64,000 nucleotides of DNA from Steinernema hermaphroditum (lineage: Eukaryota; Nematoda; Chromadorea; Rhabditida; Steinernematidae). Numbering within the stretch: the first letter of the stretch is position 1; each line of letters opens with the position of its first letter. This document shows, one piece after another, positions 22,101 to 34,254 of the stretch. The notes beneath the pieces are model-generated. The model saw only the letters and a program-made list of their open reading frames with translations, ran no database searches and was not told where the DNA came from. The stretch lies in assembly GCA_030435675.1 (NCBI GenBank), contig CM059621.1, forward strand, positions 3,534,001 to 3,598,000, read 5' to 3'. A program made the translations under genes and the position numbers.

Positions 22101-23832
22101 GGCACAGATGGCATATATTATTGAAGGTTAACGCTAAAAGCCCATTTATGCGCATACCTGTCCATTTATACACGGCTCTTCGAAAGCAATATTGCAATGG
22201 CTGTAGTCATCTTTGTCAGAGGAATGCCAACTGTCTGTGTGATCGAACAGGCTAGAATCTTGGTTTCAGGTTTATGAAGCTGGGTTCGACTCCATTTCCA
22301 ACCAGTCCTTTTTAGTCCTTTTCTCTATTTCGCGTCCTGAGACAATTAGCACACAACAAAGATTGCCCAGTTCGAGCAGATTGACCACTTCTTCATGGCA
22401 GGTTTCACAATATCACCTACATTGGTTTGCACTTAATTTTCGAGGGTTGTTTACAAAGCTAACGAGCTTTCAAATAATGTATGCTCACCTGTCTGCCGGT
22501 TAGCGGCTCTTACCTATGTCCCTACACGGCTAATTATGCGAGCTGCTCTCGACGATACTTCCTTTCTTTAAGCGGTCCCTACCCAACTCCGATAATCCGG
22601 GCTTTGTGACATCAGAAACGACAAAAATTTGAACGGAGGAGACGAACCAGCGTGCATCATAAGCGCATTTTTGAAGATTTATCGATGAGTCATCATGCTC
22701 ATTCATTCAGCTGGTCGAGCATACATAACATGAATGGAACTCTGCCTCTTTGAGATGTATCGGAAAAACCGGAAAAAAAAGGAAAACCTAAAGCAAATAA
22801 CATAAATTTAATGTCGAATTCCACGTTGTTCTGCAGTCTGCTCTGTAAAATTTGGGCGTTCTTCTGGAGCTATCCGACATGCTTGTTTCGCGCAGAGCAC
22901 GGTTTTCTAAAAGCATTGCTTGAAGTCGTTTGCCTGCGTGATATTGATCGACACGTAGTGGACGCACATATATACGGTAGCTGCGAGCGTTTTATACACC
23001 GTTCTCAAATGGACGTACGTTGCGATATATTGCGATATATTTTGGCGAGGTTGGCATGTCTGAGAGTCCGTAAGTGTGGACAGCACACTGATGTGACAGT
23101 CCATGCCACCTAACGATCAACATAAGGATTTAGCCGCTTCGGAATGTGCTTGGGAGCTGCAATTAAGAACAAGCACTCTAAGGTCACCTTCGAACAATGA
23201 TATCGTAGGCTGGTTGGAAAATGTGAAGTTGTCACCAATAAGATAGCAAATAACCGTGTGAAAGATCTTGTGCCTGTGTGCTGCATTTTGTTGTTGTGGC
23301 CTCCAGGAATGAACTTTGCCCTCTCAGATCTGTGAATCACAACGCCATTCCTACCTTTTTATACGCTTTGTTGAGCAAGTCAGAGCAGATCGACTGCTAA
23401 CCCTACTTCCAAAGGCTGGAGCATAAATCGATGGACTTTGTTCGAGAAAAATCATGAATCTACCACGGATACTGTATGTGCCCATGCCACGCAAACAAAG
23501 ATAAGTAGGCCACTAAGTCTTGTGAGCCAATATCTCGGGGGGCCGTAAGCGGTTTTGCTGGCTGTACTAGTCACCTTCTCTCAACCACCGCTAGCTATAC
23601 GGTGAATGGAGCGAGAACTCATTTGTTAATGTAGCTATTCTCTCTCCCTTGTCGGTCATTGAGCTACGATACTCTGATTCGTCTTCATGTAGGGTTGACA
23701 ACTAAGGCGAAGTGTCGCAATTTCTGCTGTATGTTAGGAGTACAGACTTTATGCGATATCAGAAAGGAATTGCGTGATCGTCACATGCGCGTTTGATTCA
23801 GTGTGACCCTACTTAAAAGGGTTCGTTTCAGC
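19168..23832. other. Gene-poor region with small repeats
   Basis: No supported gene in 4.6 kb. A 110-bp-period direct duplication lies at 19341-19530 (GTCGAAATTTTTTT...GACAACAAAGTATCGC, twice). A T16-18 run lies near 21114-21129. Short GGCAAAAA(T/C)T units lie at 22060-22110. A tRNA-like box B (GGGTTCGACTCC) lies at 22284, probably a tRNA-derived relic. Open frames such as 20847-21065 and 22811-23113 have no motif or splice context. Confidence 0.4.
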
Positions 23833-23991
23833 ATGGATACTGTGGCTGAAATTTTCTTGCTTATTGCTGTGCTGTTCTCCTTCTCGTCCTTTGCTGCACT
23901 GGTTCTGGCGGTTGTCCGGCTTTGTGTCGTGCGTGCCGGAGACGACACGTCAGAGGTCGACGACGATAGTTTGCTGGATCAATATGTGTAA
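23833..23991 (+). CDS. Single-pass membrane microprotein with acidic tail, 52 aa
   Basis: A TTTCAG acceptor ends one base before the ATG, consistent with trans-splicing. The stop is followed by AATAAA at 24037, so a complete single-exon transcription unit is visible. The product starts MDTVAEIF, has one transmembrane helix of about 23 residues rich in Leu, Ala, Val and Phe, a short Arg-containing juxtamembrane stretch (VRLCVVRAG), and an Asp/Glu-rich tail (DDTSEVDDDSLLDQYV). The gene at 26254 shows the same plan: MD start, single TM, acidic DDD cluster, tyrosine plus terminal valine. I do not know the family. Topology is probably N-out with a cytosolic acidic tail, but this is inferred from the basic residues after the helix. 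Confidence 0.6.
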   Translation: MDTVAEIFLLIAVLFSFSSFAALVLAVVRLCVVRAGDDTSEVDDDSLLDQYV

Positions 23992-26253
23992 CAATAATTA
24001 TTAGTTGCAAAAATATCTCTATTTTCAAAGATTACCAATAAATATTTTCCTCACAGAGTAGTGAAGTCGGTCCATGGTGTTCCTACCAGTCACCAAATAC
24101 CTTCATTTGTCTAATATCTTGCGTTGGATGTCTTTATCTTTTACTGTAGGCTGCGCAGTGGTAATCAAAGGAAGCTTTCTCTCTTGTATAGAGTACATAA
24201 ATGGTGTTTTGTTAAAACGTGATTCAAGTTTAGGTTGCTGTCCTCAAACTTTCAGTCATGTTTTTAAGCGAAAGTGGAAAAGGAAAGCTAACAAGACGAA
24301 AACACTAACAGAATATTGAACGTCACACATTACCAATGCGGAACCATCTGCCACACTTGGACGTAGAGCACAGTGTTCAGCATTGATCCGCGCTCGATCC
24401 ACAAAAGAACTGCTATGCTTTCGTAACAGCACCCCGTAATAAACAGCGCGCTTCTCTACAGCACAAACAATATTGAGTCATGACTTCCTTAACTTCCCTT
24501 CCTATTTGGCCTTAATGAGAAAAACACGGAAGTCAGCTGCACCGTTTGTTTTCGAGCCATTTCGATATGGCTGACCGTTTTAATTAAAGCGCCGTGCTGC
24601 TCACAGACCTGAAGGAAAATTCGACGGTGTCACTTCAGCTTCCAATAAGCAACTACTGTATTTTACATCGGTTTAACTTAACTTTCCATTATGGAAAGGT
24701 GGACTGAATAACTTTGGAATGCCAAGCACGACGAATATATTTATAGAGACTGCGCATGGGTGATATCATGTGACGCTTATTATCATCCTACGCCGCGGAG
24801 TATTTTGATGATGCCAAACAAGACAAAAATAAGTAGCAGCTAAAGTTTGTATAAGGATTGGCCTATGACGATATTTGATGAAAAATTTGTTTTCGTTAAA
24901 ATGGATATTTCTCAACAATAGATAGAAGTTTTGGGCTGTATTCGGAAATATGGACGCGCATTAAATGATGCTCGTTGTAGACGTATGTATTTCCTGTCAC
25001 TGTCACAATTCTGGTCTTGTGTATTGCGGTCGTGAAGCAAGGAGGGCGAGGTAATCCAAACAACACTTATAGTAATGGATTACTTGGCTAAAGATACCAT
25101 TGGCGCATTGTCCAATAGACGGATTATATATATCCTGTGTCACAACCAGGAATGGAAACGCAAATGGGTTTACGCATACTAGTGGTGACTCACTAAAAGC
25201 TTAAAATACACCTCTCTGGTTTTTAGTTTAAAGTATGGATAGAACTGCGTAATTCTCGACTACAATTCTTTCTTTTGTGTAGCCTAGTTTAAAATAGACC
25301 AGTCCAGGTTTGAATTTTCAACTATGGGCGGAACTGCGTAATTGTCTACTACGATTCTTTTTTGCATAGGCTGCCTTCCGCGTTTCTTCCGCTTCCCAGA
25401 CAGCGAAATTTTCTCTGAGGCCTTTCGCGATCACTCATAATGTTCGAACTCGTGTGAGCACTGTGACCGATAAGTTCATCCGTAATAGAGCCACTTTATT
25501 AAGGAATAAGACTGTAACCGCATGGACGGTTTTCTCTGATCGTTTGCGCTCTATTCGTAGCGCTTCTCGCGAACAGTCGCAGTAGTCCCCTGAGAAGGGG
25601 GTTCGAGGCGGAATCGAAATCTGAATTCCGAGCTGGCTCGATTGGGATTTCGCGCACGTGGCTCCGCTCTGGCTCAGTTTGCTTTATTGCTTTAAATTAA
25701 AGCAACTCACATTCGCTTACCAATCATCAACGGATTCAGCTGCGTTATCAACTGCTGCTAGTAACATGAGATGTACTTGATTACCTCTCTAGATTTGATT
25801 ACCTCCCTTCGTTAACTGTATGTATTGAGATGACCGCTAATGTACTTTTGTTCCTTGCAGACTATGAATCACGTAAGCACGCATTACTTTCAGCGCAAAT
25901 AATGATTATTGTAATCGCTTTGAACTCATTGGCTATGCAGTCGTGATGTTCGTATATTTTGAGCCTTTGGTTACTGGTGTTGTTTTATTTCTTTTTCATC
26001 TGTTGAGTTCTCCGATCCGTTCAGTATCTACGGGTGTGCTCGTTATTGGCGCTATGCGCAGCTGTTTACGAACTTTTATCTTCGTGTTCTTTGTTTCCCT
26101 TTTTGATTGATTGCTACTACTTCTCTTGTTCGAAAACAACATTTCCCTTTTGGAGAATCGGACACTTAAACGCTTCGCGAAACTAAATGTTACTTGTTGT
26201 TTCACTGTTTCGTATTCTCAAATAGAAAGTGTGTCTATTTTTAGATTTCCGCC
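23992..26253. other. Intergenic; no gene seen
   Basis: AT-rich sequence with short unsupported frames. Two related segments near 25215-25275 and 25320-25375 (GGAACTGCGTAATT...CTACRATTCTTT) form a diverged direct repeat. Confidence 0.35.
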
Positions 26254-26523
26254 ATGGATCCGAATGATCTCGTGTTTCTGACATCTGTTATTGTTACCGC
26301 TATAGTACTATCACTTATTCTCGTTTGCGCCTTTTACGAAGTCAGTCATACAACTGTCGATGTGGAAGAAGACGACGATGACGTGACATCAATAACGGAC
26401 ATTGTGAGTTCGGCCAAGTGCAATGTTTTCTGTAGCTAGGGAATCATACTTCGTGAAATTCTGAACAAATCAGAACAATGTGAGGCTTTTCTGAAGTCGG
26501 TCTTTCAGGGCTATCTCGTCTAG
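26254..26523 (+). CDS. Single-pass membrane microprotein with acidic tail, 54 aa
   Basis: Exon 1 is 26254-26403 (50 codons, donor GTGAGT, phase 0). A final 15-nt exon at 26509-26523 after TCTTTCAG adds GYLV and the stop. A TTTTTAG acceptor ends 9 nt upstream of the ATG, and AATAAA is at 26612. The protein starts MDPNDLVF, has one hydrophobic helix of about 22 residues, then a tail with VDVEEDDDDVTSITDI. The layout, acidic tail and C-terminal Val echo the gene at 23833. Reading through the intron would instead append an unrelated tail ending VFCS, so the spliced form is preferred because it restores the shared C-terminus. Confidence 0.6.
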
Positions 26524-26689
26524 CAGCATGTCACTTCATCGATGAACTTACAAAGAACGGCAGTATGCTATGAATGTGTAAATACTATGTATTATTTAAT
26601 TATCTAAGTACAATAAAGATTTTGCGACTTGTAAAGTGTAAAGCAGCGTTGCGGCTGTATTTGGCCGATGTGGCCGTCACTTCGCAGCT

Positions 26690-26965
26690 TTTGGTCCAGC
26701 TGTAGTTCTTGGGCGGATTCAGTCGGTTTGCCGCTTCAATGCCGCTTTCAACTATCGGTTCTTGGGCTTTCATAAGGGCTGCGCACATTGATCGCCCCGG
26801 CTCGTAGAAGGGACGAAACAACAGGGAGTCGCAGTTCCAGAGCCTCGCGAACCAGTCCGCCACAACTGTCGGACTCCACCCACGCAGCGAATTCTAGCGC
26901 AAAATTTGGTGTAATTCCGGAGTCAGCTCTGTCAGCCGGACGATGGGATGTCTCTTTTGCTCACA
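26690..26965 (+). repeat. SINE-like dispersed repeat copy
   Basis: Contains CATTGATCGCCCCGGCTCGTAGAAGG, AACAACAGGGAGTCGCAGTTCC and CGATGGGATG blocks matching copies at 2.6 and 16.7 kb. It abuts the mariner relic downstream. Confidence 0.45.
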
Positions 26966-26993
26966 TCGTGTAAGCTCTGAAACAACCCCGTTG

Positions 26994-27201
26994 TGGACCC
27001 CATGGATTTCGTGGTGTGGAGCATCTTGGAGGAGAACGCCTGCAGAGTTTGCCACGCAATAATCGACTCGCTGAAGAGGGTCTCCAGAAGGAAAGCGATG
27101 AAATTGTAATGCGAACTCTGGCGACCACGACCAAAAATTTTCCGAAGCACTTGGACGCGTGCATCGCGGCAGAAGGCGGCCAATTCGAAGCAAATCTGTG
27201 A
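26994..27201 (+). pseudogene. Mariner (DD41D-like) transposase C-terminal relic
   Basis: Reads DPMDFVVWSILEENAC, then DSLKRVSRRKAMK, then after a frameshift KNFPKHLDACIAAEGGQFE and a stop. This is the same family signature as the element at 4590-5913. Only the C-terminal ~70 codons remain and no TIR is seen. Confidence 0.75.
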
Positions 27202-27340
27202 TACCCAATGTAGTTTTTGCTGTTTTCTGATATGTCTTGTCGTTTGTTTCATTTCAAGATACGCGCGGTTTTAAGCGTTACAAAACTTTGTGTATGACTT
27301 CCGTTTGCTGTACCTTTTTATACGACACAGATTTAAGTGC

Positions 27341-28611
27341 TTACACATATGTTCTAAAGCTATCTGATCTCGAATGCAGGATTGAGACAGTAGACGTCGC
27401 TCTAGCGAAACTTTTGGGGAAGACAAGCTTCATCGCATTACGCCGAATCGTTCTGTTCATCGACAGATATATAAGAGCACCGCCACCTAGAATGCGAAAA
27501 TGAAGCACTGCTAATAAAAAGGCGTACCATTACTGAACTGCCAGGTAACTTGCGCAAATACCACAACTGGCATAGGAGTTGGAAAGAACTGCATGTAGAT
27601 GTAGAGCACGGCTGCAGTGAAATTCAACAAGCAGACAAAGAAGGATTGTATTGTGACCTGAGTGGTTTGCAAGCGTGGATGATTGCGCAAGTTTCAAACT
27701 GTTCCTACCTGAATCTGCATTCTGGTCAAATTTCTATTGGTATGTCCTCGCGATTTCCACCGAATCGATAACGAGAGAAAAAAGTAAAGAACAGGAAGCA
27801 CAACTATAACTACGATATTGTTGACGAAATGTGTTTTGTTTGTGTACTGAAATGGCATAATATTATATGCTTTGATATATGCAACCCATGATGACCACGA
27901 TTCTACTTATACTGACAGATAAAACACTCACATAGGTCTCATCACTTATGTGAACGCCGGTGATATCCCTGTACGGATTGAAGTACCAAGCGTAGGTTTT
28001 CGAATTGAAAAATGCGCTTCGAGTAAACATGATGACGTAGAGCATATACGCAATACAGGCTGCTATCCAGAAGTAAGTTCGTTTTCCATAGAACGATTTC
28101 TTCAGAATTCTCGGCTTCCATATGTCAACACATCGGTTAAATGCCAGCAGAATGCAAGCCGCACATTGAGTGCACCAGAGACCTAGAAATAGGCTTCGCA
28201 TCCTTTGCAATCGCTGAGATAGCCAAACCTATTCCAATGCATCCAATAGGATAGAAATATTCCAGATAAGGGCATGGCATAGATCCAATAAGAGAAAGAA
28301 CTCCAGTGAGCAAGGCGTTTGCCGACAGGCAAACGATGTCGATAATTCCAAGGTACAGCATTATTTTAAAGCAAGAATAGCGGATGAGTTCTGGCCGAAG
28401 CATGACGATGAGGCATGGAATATAAATAGCCTAAAGGTTTATGGTGGCCTGACCGTTTAGTTATACCTACGATGAAGAAGACACCAGATATGATATTAAT
28501 CAGTCCAATTGTAAAACTTGGTTGCCCTTGAGCTCTCCATTCCTCGTTTGTCAATATAGAACAGTTGTAGTGCGTCTCAAATTCGTACCGTCGGAAAAGA
28601 TAGATGTCCAT
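27341..28611 (-). CDS. Serpentine receptor class T (srt) chemoreceptor, 335 aa
   Basis: Six exons on the minus strand: 28471-28611, 28229-28430, 27932-28182, 27709-27846, 27528-27657 and 27341-27486. All splice sites are canonical and all phases agree, with introns of 40-85 nt. The protein carries the srt hallmarks: N-terminal MDIYLFRRYEFETHYNCS, IPCLIVMLRPEL before TM2, LALNRC-type LAFNRCVDIW after TM3, YAWYFNPY before TM5, TM6 with YMQFFPTP, and TM7 ending IYLSMNRTIRR. Length matches the family. These are nematode-specific seven-helix receptors, mostly of chemosensory neurons. It looks intact. A TTTTGTAG acceptor 18 nt upstream may be the trans-splice site. The nearest paralog is the gene at 30531-31824, with identical lengths for exons 1-5. 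Confidence 0.92.
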
Positions 28612-30530
28612 AACAGCAAATAAGGTTCACTACAAAAGACGGATTGTGATAATAAACTGCATTGTCTCGCTTGCAAACTAGATATCACAAATTGATCAAG
28701 GTGCTAGCAGCATGGATTAAAAGTAAATCAAGAACTGTAAAGAAACGCAGTCCCACAGTGCAACTGGAGCGATTGCTCAACTGTGTGTGTGGGTTACTGC
28801 GGGCGTGCTTCCTAAGTACTCTGGTCCGTTCCCCCTTCGAGTACCTCGAGTCTAAAGTGCGCTCTATCGCGACTGATTTCAAAATTGAAATATAGATCCA
28901 CTATAAAACATCGAACCCATTTCATGTTGTCACCAGAAAAGTGGCGGAAACGAAGCTAACAATGACAGGAGTACGATAGTAAATGCCTATGTCGCGACCG
29001 TTCAATAATTGGCTTTGCTCAACGAAATGCATATGTCTAGCTGGTCGCGATTTACGTCGAATAATTGCATTGAAGGTAAAAGAAAATGGGTGAAAACACC
29101 CCTATTTGGGCAGATATACTGTGTACGGTAAAATCACATCTATTTTAGCACGTAGTATATACCAATCTACGAACGGTAAAGACATTTTAATGTCGCCACT
29201 TTTTCTACTACTGGATCGCAACAACTAGCGAGACCGCCACTTCGTTGGAAACCAAATCACTTATGACAGCAATGTGTACAGGGAGCAGTGATGATTCTGT
29301 GTCTACAATAGGCATACGTACCTCACTCTAAAAAACCATTTTTACTGCCCACGCAATTTGCATATGTAGTATGAACTCTCATATGAAGACTACAAATCGA
29401 AAATTTGTCGTGGGTTCGGCAGAGGTAAGCAGTTCGACGAATTCGGAGTTCTAGAGGATTCTAATCGGATCAAGGCCGTTAAATTGTCGAGGATTTTCAC
29501 AAAAAAAAAGTCAAAGATTTTCAAAAACATAAATCATTTTAACAGGTACTTGCCATGCATACTAAAGAGTAGGGCGAAAACAGAGTTTTATGAATTCTCG
29601 AAATTATTCTGCGCTCTTGTTTTGGGGTTACGGAACATGACAAAATCAATTTCGAGATCGGAAAGACGCGTGACCTGGCGTAGTATTTATACATCTGCGT
29701 GATGCCAGCAATGGTTATTTCAACGTACAGGGAAGACAGGCATGCACACGTATGGATAGACCTGGCACCTTACGCTATACAATCTCGTACTAAATGAATA
29801 AGTGATGAGGCAAACATGGGATTCAGAAATTGTCGGAGAGAAATGACATGACGGCAATGCCGCGATTTTAGAAGAGCGAGCAGGACCCTCGCTTGTTTAC
29901 TTATGCTTAAGACATAAAACAGATTTATTGGCACAGTGAACGTTCATTATGCGGGCGTTGTATCATTCGTTTTCCGCGTCCCGGGAATTCGTTGATTTGA
30001 CATCTGCAGTTTTGTTGCTTAATTGAAAACGTGCAATGCACGCCTTTTTTTATGAATGGTGGTGAAGGCGTGATAATGAGGATGCCGCCTCGATATGTTT
30101 CAACAGCAATAGAATAGGGAATGATGGCTTGTTAGTAAAAGCTAAGCAGTAGCAAATGAATCAGAGGAATAACTTCTAACGCTTTTCAATACACAACACG
30201 TTCACCTTCTATTGTTTAGCTCATGGAAATGTATTGACTTACCACAAAGGGAAAGGTCAAAAGCGTAAAATGACTTCTATTGTGGTGCGAAAGTGCGCGT
30301 TTACTAAACATAGTAGGAAGGGAAGGATATCGTACTCTGTGTCGAAGGAAAACGAGAACCGACGTTCTTTTTTTGTGCTTAAGATGCCTTGCACGGCATA
30401 AGCCGTTGAGAGTGAAGGGTATAAACTCATAACCTCGTAAGTAGGGAGAGGGTTCTGTTGACAAATGACTATACATTTTTATATCACGCTTCAAGCATAT
30501 GAGTGAGATAGTTTTGATAAAACGACGACA
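28612..30530. other. Intergenic between srt paralogs
   Basis: No gene is visible. A fragment near 30350-30450 (GCATAAGCCGTT...ATAAACTCATAACCTCGTAAG) resembles the 3' hairpin and tail of the SINE-like family. The remainder shows no structure that I can support. Confidence 0.35.
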
Positions 30531-31824
30531 TTAAAACGTCACGTTATGACGGTTACTCTGCGGATTTGTATTGCTGGTTCTTGGTGTTTGCTCATAGATT
30601 CCGATCCTTTTGGCAACCACATTAAACGGCATCATCTTGCACACTTCACGGCGAATGGTCTTGTTCATTATTATGTAGATGAACGCTCTGCCTACAATAC
30701 GTCGGTTATAGCCAATCTCTATCTATGCACAAGAAATGTACCATTGGCAAATTGCCACACAAATTGGGCGAATACAGTCACCTGCATGGGTGTGGAGAAG
30801 AATTGCATGTACACATACAGAGTGGCCGCGGCGAAGTCAAGAAAGCACAGAAAAAACGACTGTATGGCAACCTGAAGCACACAAATAAATAAATGGTCTT
30901 TACCGGGATTACTTACTTGAATCTGCACGCGATTTACATGGCTGCTTGTGTGACCTCGGGAGTTCCACCATATCGAGAAGGAGAGAAAGGCATACAGAGC
31001 AGGGAGTACAGTCACAACAATGATGTTGTTTACAAACTGCGTCTTGTTGATGTACTAAGCAGGCAATAACTAACAACACAGTTCGTAGTGGAACTTACAT
31101 ATGATTCGTCGATGTCTTTAAGACCATCGACTCCAGTATATGGACTGTAGTACCATGCGTAGTTTTTCGAAGTGAAGAACGCACTTCGTGAGAAGATTAT
31201 GGCATACACAGCATAGACAACACACAGTCCAATCCAGTAATAGGTTCGCTTCCCTTGGAATGATCTGGTCAGGAGCTTCGGCTTCCAGATGTCTACACAA
31301 CGGTTGAATGCAAGGAGGATGCATGATGCACATTGAGTAACCCAGAGACCTGAAAATCCACCAAAGTAACAAGTAGCATGTTGATTTAGTGATGCTGGGG
31401 CACCCTTTTGGGTAGGCTTTCAAAACGTGGAACATACCAACACCAAAACACCCAATGGGATACATCAGCTCGATGTGCGGACAAGGCATTGCCCCGACCA
31501 TGGCAAGGACTCCAGTCAATAGAGCGTTGGCGGACAAGCAAATTACATCGATTATACCAATGTAGAACATAATCTTGTAGCAGGAGAACTTTCTCAATTC
31601 CGGCCGAAGCATCACGATTAAACAGGGGATCGTCAATGCCTAAATTTTAATATCGTGACACGCGCAGTACCTCATGACCTTACAATAAAAAACACTCCTG
31701 ATATAAAGTTAAATAAGCCAACGCTTATGCTGGGTGCGCCTTCGGCTTTCCACTGGTCGTCAGTGAGAACGGAACAATTGTAGTATCTGTGCAGTTCATC
31801 GCGATGGAGCAAAAAGAGGTCCAT
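30531..31824 (-). CDS. Serpentine receptor class T (srt) chemoreceptor, 340 aa
   Basis: Six exons: 31684-31824, 31438-31639, 31099-31349, 30917-31054, 30742-30871 and 30531-30691. Lengths 141, 202, 251, 138 and 130 are identical to exons 1-5 of the neighbour at 27341-28611; only the last exon differs. A TTTTCAG acceptor ends 7 nt before the ATG. Hallmarks are MDLFLLHRDELHRYYNCS, IPCLIVMLRPEL, LLAFNRCVDIWKPK, NYAWYYSPY, QFVNNIIVV, YMQFFSTP and IYIIMNKTIRR. The C-terminal tail is longer and polar (TPRTSNTNPQS). It is intact, and the exon conservation plus tandem same-strand placement indicates local duplication. Confidence 0.92.
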
Positions 31825-32859
31825 CACAGATCTGAAAATTTTACAAGCTTATAATATTCATAGCTCACACGTGGTCACAACCCGTTTCCGGTTACGTTCC
31901 TTAAATGGATGAACTAATTTAATTGTACTAAATATAACACTGTAAGCCTTGTGAAATGAAAATACAAACACTGAGCATACGATTAAGGTCTTACATGTTC
32001 ATGTAGTTCTTATTATTGTAGGAACTCGACTAAAACCACATGATGCTCATATGTGAACTGGTGGTCTCACGTATTCGACCTTCTCAACTCAGAGAGTCAC
32101 GAACAGAGCAGTAATTTGTTGTTGGCTGTTTATCGCGAAGAGGTAAGGAAAAGACAGACCGATTGTATCATGCCTACTGCCAAAAGACCAGCTATGCACA
32201 TAGATCAGCGACAAAGATTAAATAGCGATGCGATCCCAGCTACAATTCATGAACGAGAAAGCTTATTAAATTAAGTAAATGACATTAAAAATACATATTT
32301 ATGCGCCTGGTTAGTTCAGTAATTGACGAACAAAAATGGCTATTGTAGTGGCCGGTGGTGATCGCATGAGGCTTGCTACTTCCAACATCAGAGGGGATTT
32401 GGGTTGTACGGCTCTCATTCCACTAAGAATTGTAGTATATTGCGTCAAGCCAGAAAAAAAAATTCGCATAATGGCTGTGAGCGATTGATTTCGATCGCTG
32501 TTTAAGAGACCAGAGTAAAGACGAGTTCCTTAGTCAGTTATTAAGGAGCACTAACCAGTGTGTTCGATGAAGAACAACGGTAAAACTAAAGTGTTTGCAA
32601 ACAGCTCACAGTCCACTATTAAGCACCGCTTGTGGTGATTCAAACTTTCCGTACTTCTGCGCAACAGGTGATGTTCTTGAAAGTAAAAACATGTTGAGGT
32701 GGTGGACTTATCACAAACGACAACTCTGGAGTTCTGTAATAAATGATGTATGGTGATCGGCCGAAGTTAGCCTATTAGCATGGCGGAAAGTGCGTCGCGA
32801 TGCCCGGTATACCATGGGCCCAGTTTGGGCCCATGGTATACCGGGGCCCACTATGCCTT
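31825..32859. other. Intergenic with a perfect palindrome
   Basis: No supported gene. The notable item is the palindrome at 32803-32845, listed separately. Confidence 0.35.
32803..32845. repeat. Perfect 20-bp-arm palindrome
   Basis: Two perfect 20-bp arms (first arm CCCGGTATACCATGGGCCCA) flank a 3-nt GTT loop. It lies just upstream of a SINE-like copy. It could extrude as a cruciform or give a strong RNA hairpin. Confidence 0.9.
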
Positions 32860-33080
32860 AGAGAAGCGCCCCAGAAACAGAAGATCCGTGGTCATTTCCG
32901 AAGTTTCGCCGATTCCGAGATGCCCCGTGAAGCGCGCCGTCTACGATCGGTTCGACATCAACGCCACGCCATGGATGAGGCCGGCTGCTACGAGACATCG
33001 TCTGTTGTCTATTTTTTCGGTGTCATGCAAGGCGAAATGCCTTTGGTTCATGAAATAAAGTCGTAAAGTCGTAAAGTTGT
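32860..33080 (+). repeat. SINE-like repeat, 3' region with TCGTAAA tail
   Basis: Ends with a hairpin (AAGGCGAAATGCCTT), then GAAATAAAG and two TCGTAAAG units. The body matches the copy at 34255-34540 (AGCGCGC, ATCAACGCCACRCCA, GAGGCCGGCT). Confidence 0.55.
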
Positions 33081-33689
33081 TCCGCAAAATCATACAAGAG
33101 CTCCAAGATTCAAGCAGCTCGTGGAAGAGGAAAAGGCTTTTCACAAGACCGGATACTCAACTCGCAGGATTGCCTCCGAAGTTCAGCGAGATATTGCAAG
33201 CTGCATAATACAACATGTGTAAAGTACTTTTGAAAATAGAGGAATGAATATCAATTGTTGTTAACAGGCACTTTGTTGTTTCAAGCTACCAATCTGCTTT
33301 GCCCTATGATTAAGCCTTTGTTTTAGGAAATACAAAATGTTTTCGATGAATAGCATGAATTACGAATTGCAAGATTCAATTTGAATTGTCATGTTTATCA
33401 ACCCTGTGGGCGTCAAACATCCGTTATACGTTTTTAAATTAATTGTGTTCTTTTTACCTATGCAACCCACATAAAAAGGTAACTTTTCACAAGGGAACAG
33501 ATGGCCGAAATGATTGGCAGTAAGACACATCCTATTCATACGCAATACACAATGCAGCGGATCCAAGACTTCTGGAGAAAGGAAGAATGACCCCCCCCTT
33601 ACAGCCCGGAGTTGAATTCGGTGAACTTGAGAGGGTGGGGAATAGAAGGCCTAGCTAGTTGGCTTTCCTAGCATCAATTGATTAAATTG
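33081..33689. other. Intergenic; no gene seen
   Basis: A fragment just after 33085 (CAAGAGCTCCAAGATTC...AAGGCTTTTCACAAGACCGG...ACTCGCAGGATTGCC) reads like the N-terminal helix-turn-helix of a transposase and may be a further transposon scrap. It is not strong enough to call. Confidence 0.3.
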
Positions 33690-33830
33690 ATGGTCGCTTT
33701 CTGGATAGCCTGGGACGAAATTTCAATCGCAGGTTTGGCAGGCACCGTCAAAAATTTTCCGAAGCATTTGGATGCCTGCATTGCGACAGAAGCTGGTCAT
33801 TTCGAAACGAATCGCAGTTTTTGTTACTCT
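33690..33830 (+). pseudogene. Mariner transposase C-terminal relic
   Basis: Reads AWDEISIAG, then VKNFPKHLDACIATEAGHFE, close to the relic at 26994-27201 and to the expected C-terminus of the DD41D-like family. No TIR or upstream catalytic region remains. Confidence 0.7.
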
Positions 33831-34254
33831 TACTCGGACAGCACAATGATTTTCTGGCCAGCAGGACCATGGACATACGATGGAAACGACATCTCTCAAC
33901 GTGTGCGTTCTCCCAGATATGCTGCGTAACCTAGTTTCTCACAAAGTCAGTGCGTAAGAACGAATAGAAAGAGAAAAGAAGCACAAAATGGGGAAAGAAA
34001 AGGACAGAAAGTGTAACAACTGACTGCGAGGCATCACGAAGGTAAAGGCTTTATTGGATTGGGGGATGTCGCAGAGATGTCGATGAGCGGCATGACCTTT
34101 ACGCTATCAAATTGCAAACGAAGACTGGCCAACAGATCAAATTTATTTGAACTCAGCTGGAGCACGTGTAGGTTGTGTAAACTTCAAAGAACATGCAATA
34201 AATGCGTCTCCTCAACGAATAATCAGCGAGGTAAACCCGTTTATTGACTGACCT
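33831..34254. other. Intergenic; no gene seen
   Basis: Nothing recognisable between the mariner relic and the next SINE-like copy. Confidence 0.3.
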
